Of a stretch of 31,751 bases of DNA, positions 28,948-31,751 are shown piece by piece. Under the pieces are notes generated by a model that worked only from the letters and a program-made list of their open reading frames with translations, searched no databases and was not told the origin of the DNA. Origin of the DNA: UBA10110 sp964354145. Lineage in GTDB: Bacteria > Patescibacteriota > Kazan-3B-28 > UBA10110. Every line of letters begins with the position of its first letter. The stretch's first letter is position 1. The position numbers were made by a program, and so were the translations under genes. The stretch is from contig CAYGXX010000004.1 of assembly GCA_964354145.1 (NCBI GenBank), positions 1 through 31,751 on the forward strand, written 5' to 3'.

Positions 28948-31542
28948 TTAGGGCCTAGGTGATCGCAAGCGTTCTTGGAGTTTGAATAATAGCTTGGCCG
29001 ATTCTGTAGAGTCAATCTCAGTCGGTATGTTGATTGCCCCTTGAGTTTGATAGCTCACTTTGCTCGCTATATTCCGGATGGCTTCCCGTGCCGCATCAGA
29101 CTGATTGGTATCCAATGCTTTCCTTATTTTTGTTATCGCATCTTCCAAAGGTTTATCTAATCTTTGGCTTATTTGTGCGGAGGTGTCTGGAGCCGATATT
29201 CCCGGGTTCGCTTTTTGGATTTGTTCAGTTATTTTCTGTACCCAGTTGTTGAAAGCCGCGTCCAAATTTTCCATATTAATAGTGACTGGGGGAACAGCGG
29301 ACGTGCCAGCGGCAGCAGCAGCTGCCGGCGTGCCTTTTTCTTTGAGTGTTTCAATAAAAGCAGCTAACTTGATCTGCACGTCCTCTGCGGAGGCAGAATC
29401 TCCTCCCGCATCCTCTCTAGCTTTGGGCAAAGCATTGAAACGAGCGATGATCTCTCCCTCGCTAAACCCTTCCGGACCCACGGCTGTTTTGAGAGCATTC
29501 TGTTCGTCATCGGACAGATCTAAATCATCTAAGAACTCCTCGATCTTATCTTGATCCCCGCTGTCCAATAGTTCTTTCAGTTCTGGTATGTTGAGTTCAC
29601 CACTATCAAGCAGCCGGCTCAATTTGGCTATCGAGTCAGAACCCAGGGAATTTAGCGAAGAGGCCCGTCTTAGTCCGGCTGCACTCTCTACGAGCAACTT
29701 GATATTCAGTTCTTTTGGTTTTTTTTCTGGTCCCTTTCTGAGGAGCTTAGCTGTAGTAATGCCGTAAGATTCCCTCAGGTCAGGTTGTAGAGCTGTTAGT
29801 GCTTCTGAAGCTACTATTCTTTCGGGATGGTTTTTGTTACTGGCTATTTTTACTAGCCGGGCAGTCGCCAGTAATCCTTCCCCGCGTTCCTTAGGTGTTG
29901 CTTCAGGTTTCTTGCCTCTTTCAACCGCTTGCTTTAACAAGGGCACCGGATCAAACTCACTGGGGTCCTGCTCTTTTATCCCTTCTCTCGCGCGCCACAT
30001 CATAGTGTTAAATGCGCTGTTGTAGGTTCTCTCTTTTTCCTTCAGACCACGGTCTTTGCCTGAGAGTTCATCCCTTTGTTTGGCTGATAAGTCCAGCCAA
30101 TTTTTTCCAAAGCCGGTTCGGGCAGCTGCATTAAGTGGTTCCAGTGCCCGATTGGTAGCCTGTATATCTAGCGCGGAAGTTATGGGAGCTTGAGCTAAGC
30201 GGGTCTCCACTTCCATCTTCTTAGCCCGTCCTTTAGGGTTAAAAATCATTCCCAATGGCCCGGCGGTTTGACGTTGTCTCCAAGCTTCGTATCCGAGGGC
30301 CTTCGTTTGCAGTCCTTTACCCCAGGAACCGGCCCTAATTTGTCTGCTAGCCCCGCCAACCGTTGCGTAGGCAGCCTTTCCTAACATGGTCTTGCCAGCC
30401 AAAGTTCCCGCGATGGGTTGATAGGCATATTTCTGAGCAGTTTTATAGGCTGCCATCGGAGTGGCAACCAGACCGCTTAATGGCGTGATGCCACCGACTT
30501 TAATGAGCTCAGGGACTCTGGCGGCAAAATATAGAATGCCCATTCCCAATAGGAAGGGGAAGAACTGTTCTGGTTTGGTATCAATACCCTGGGCTTGGTT
30601 AAGTAAAAATTTCGTGACATAATCCTCGGTCACGTTCGCGCTCCTCCAAATGCTTACTACTAGTATAAGAGCAATCTGCATAATCGGCAGAACAAAGATC
30701 CATTTCACAATATTTTGGAACCAACTATTAGATAAGTTTTTGGTAAGTCCCAGAGGGAGTAAATCTAAAGCGAAGACCAGGGGTGAGAAAACAGTAAGAA
30801 TCAACATCCAGATATTTCTTTCCAGTAGAGTAATAGTAATCTTTATAACTACCCATAGCAATAGTAGCAGCACGACTAAACAGGTGATCGTTGGCACAAA
30901 TTCTTTGCTGAACATGTCAAGTAGGGCATCGCCAAGGTTTGGATATACGTAGGGAACCCAAAATCCTATGAGGGCTGAGAGTATCTGCCCCGGAGCAGAA
31001 GGACCTGCAGGGGCTGTTGTGTGTGGGGTTATCAGGAATATAGTGTAAATGTAAGAATGAACAAGTTCCATAGTGGAGTTTCCTACTAGAGCATTGACCG
31101 AATTGACTAATAGATTGCTTAGTTCCAAAATGCCTTTGACGATCACGACGCTTAAGTTGCTTAGCAATACTGCCATCACCAAGCCACTCAGAGTTTTTTT
31201 GATGTTGTATAGGTTGGGGTTAATCTGCAAAATGATTAAGATCACAGAGATGACTAACGATAGAAGGATAATGGCATTGGCTAGAGTAATAGATAAAGAA
31301 ATAACCGTCTGCGCGATAGGGAGAGTGAAGATTTTATCCCCATAATCAAGCATCGTACTCAAAAGTTTGCCCATTACAGGCATAACGCCAGCATAAATTG
31401 TGGCTGCTAACACCCCGATAACTCCTACTACATCGGCAGCCATGCCTTCTACCGTAGCGCGCGCTGGCTGGGCAATCCCCCAGATTTCTATTAGGGCTAA
31501 TCCTAGGATAGAGGAGCCAATAATTTTTTGTTTTGGTGTCAT
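28948..31542 (-). CDS. TrbL/VirB6-like polytopic membrane protein with long cytoplasmic tail
   Basis: An 864-residue protein. An N-terminal hydrophobic segment with an Ala-rich cut-like end (IWGIAQPARATVEG) may be a signal. Roughly seven more membrane segments lie up to about residue 350 (e.g. LPIAQTVISLSITLANAIILLSLVI, LVVLLLLLWVVIKITITLL, IVKWIFVLPIMQIALILVVSIW). This is the layout of TrbL/VirB6-type channel proteins. The C-terminal ~500 residues are charged, helical and repeat-free, with an Ala run (TPAAAAAAGTS) near 743-753. It is the first gene of the operon under a near-consensus promoter at 31568. The tail has no family I know. Confidence 0.8.
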   Translation of the reverse strand: MTPKQKIIGSSILGLALIEIWGIAQPARATVEGMAADVVGVIGVLAATIYAGVMPVMGKLLSTMLDYGDKIFTLPIAQTVISLSITLANAIILLSLVISVILIILQINPNLYNIKKTLSGLVMAVLLSNLSVVIVKGILELSNLLVNSVNALVGNSTMELVHSYIYTIFLITPHTTAPAGPSAPGQILSALIGFWVPYVYPNLGDALLDMFSKEFVPTITCLVVLLLLLWVVIKITITLLERNIWMLILTVFSPLVFALDLLPLGLTKNLSNSWFQNIVKWIFVLPIMQIALILVVSIWRSANVTEDYVTKFLLNQAQGIDTKPEQFFPFLLGMGILYFAARVPELIKVGGITPLSGLVATPMAAYKTAQKYAYQPIAGTLAGKTMLGKAAYATVGGASRQIRAGSWGKGLQTKALGYEAWRQRQTAGPLGMIFNPKGRAKKMEVETRLAQAPITSALDIQATNRALEPLNAAARTGFGKNWLDLSAKQRDELSGKDRGLKEKERTYNSAFNTMMWRAREGIKEQDPSEFDPVPLLKQAVERGKKPEATPKERGEGLLATARLVKIASNKNHPERIVASEALTALQPDLRESYGITTAKLLRKGPEKKPKELNIKLLVESAAGLRRASSLNSLGSDSIAKLSRLLDSGELNIPELKELLDSGDQDKIEEFLDDLDLSDDEQNALKTAVGPEGFSEGEIIARFNALPKAREDAGGDSASAEDVQIKLAAFIETLKEKGTPAAAAAAGTSAVPPVTINMENLDAAFNNWVQKITEQIQKANPGISAPDTSAQISQRLDKPLEDAITKIRKALDTNQSDAAREAIRNIASKVSYQTQGAINIPTEIDSTESAKLLFKLQERLRSPRP

Positions 31543-31567
31543 ACCTATTGTTAATCTATATTATTTT

Positions 31568-31596
31568 ATTATATCACAATTTTTCTCTTTGGTCAA
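31568..31596 (-). promoter_or_regulatory. Near-consensus sigma-70 promoter of the T4SS-like operon
   Basis: On the minus strand TTGACC (31596-31591), a 17-base spacer and TATAAT (31573-31568) form an almost perfect vegetative promoter. Initiation would lie near 31561, about 20 bases before the ATG at 31542. Confidence 0.85.
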
Positions 31597-31646
31597 CCCC
31601 CTGTGGGAAAGGGTGGTAGCCCAGGCAATAATATCACCTAATAGTA

Positions 31647-31675
31647 TTTACAAATCAATCAATATATGATATAAT
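31647..31675 (+). promoter_or_regulatory. Divergent promoter reading out of the right edge
   Basis: TTTACA (31647-31652), a 17-base spacer and TATAAT (31670-31675) with a TGA extension at 31667-31669 form a strong promoter. The transcribed 70 bases up to the edge show no clear start codon or ribosome site, so they would be a leader of a gene beyond the window. Confidence 0.7.
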
Positions 31676-31751
31676 TTAACTAATATTTACTCTATATAAT
31701 AGTAGAGATAGCAGAAGATCAAAACCAAAACACTTCTTCTCTTCAGATTGA

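Noticed and set aside
29105..29554. Plus-strand open frame of 149 codons
   Set aside because: It is the shadow of the Ala/Glu-rich tail of the TrbL-like protein. Low-complexity tails often give long open antisense frames.
1..31751. Recoding of TGA as glycine or tryptophan
   Set aside because: Many genes end with TGA in ATGA overlaps, full-length conserved proteins end at TGA, and tryptophan is encoded by TGG.
1..31751. tRNA, rRNA, tmRNA, CRISPR array, transposase
   Set aside because: No sequence with the needed conserved stems, spacers or protein motifs was found on either strand. Gaps between genes are short and mostly hold repeats.

Overview
The window looks like a chromosomal segment of a Candidate Phyla Radiation (Patescibacteria) bacterium. 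The indications are compact, largely overlapping genes, a reduced set of short housekeeping proteins (95-residue RnpA, PolA without an exonuclease domain, short ValS, MurE-like ligase without the usual N-terminal domain) and a TrbL-like / PrgI / TraC-like / VirB4 / PilB-type cluster of the kind often seen in these genomes. TGA is a normal stop codon (many ATGA overlaps), which argues against the TGA-recoding lineages (Gracilibacteria/Absconditabacteria). The exact phylum cannot be fixed from sequence reading alone.

Layout. (1) 1-4970, minus strand: rpmH, rnpA, yidD, yidC, jag, a SAM methyltransferase, a Wzx-like flippase and a partial family-4-type glycosyltransferase form one co-directional run. 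The membrane-insertion genes lead into surface-glycan genes. (2) 4971-9170, plus strand: dnaA, dnaN, recF and a DUF721/DciA-like gene, with an origin candidate between dnaA and dnaN. The rpmH and dnaA promoters are divergent and physically overlap. (3) 9171-14574, minus strand: polA, a HEPN-like gene, a membrane zinc-finger gene, an Mrr-like nuclease with a sunset-type C-terminus, and mutM are tightly coupled. A 28-base relic of a mutM start lies inside this run and marks a past insertion or gene replacement. (4) 14575-15604: a 30-bp perfect palindrome, a strong terminator, and a two-gene module with strong Shine-Dalgarno sequences. (5) 15605-18921, minus: SIMPL-domain membrane protein, MurE-like ligase and FemAB-family transferase (peptidoglycan). 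(6) 18922-23326: tsaD and a C-terminally short valS on plus, and a membrane-anchored protein on minus, separated by degenerate GTCATTC/GGATGAC-type intergenic repeats. (7) 23327-31542, minus: six-gene secretion/DNA-transfer-like operon (TrbL/VirB6-like, PrgI, TraC-like, VirB4, Ca-binding-repeat protein, PilB/GspE ATPase) driven by a near-consensus promoter, with a divergent promoter leaving the right edge.

No tRNA, rRNA, CRISPR array or transposase was seen. The most interesting points are the cassette inside the polA-mutM operon with its mutM relic, the exonuclease-less PolA, the overlapping rpmH/dnaA promoters with DnaA-box-like sites, several predicted leaderless genes, and the T4SS-like operon ending in a PilB-type ATPase.
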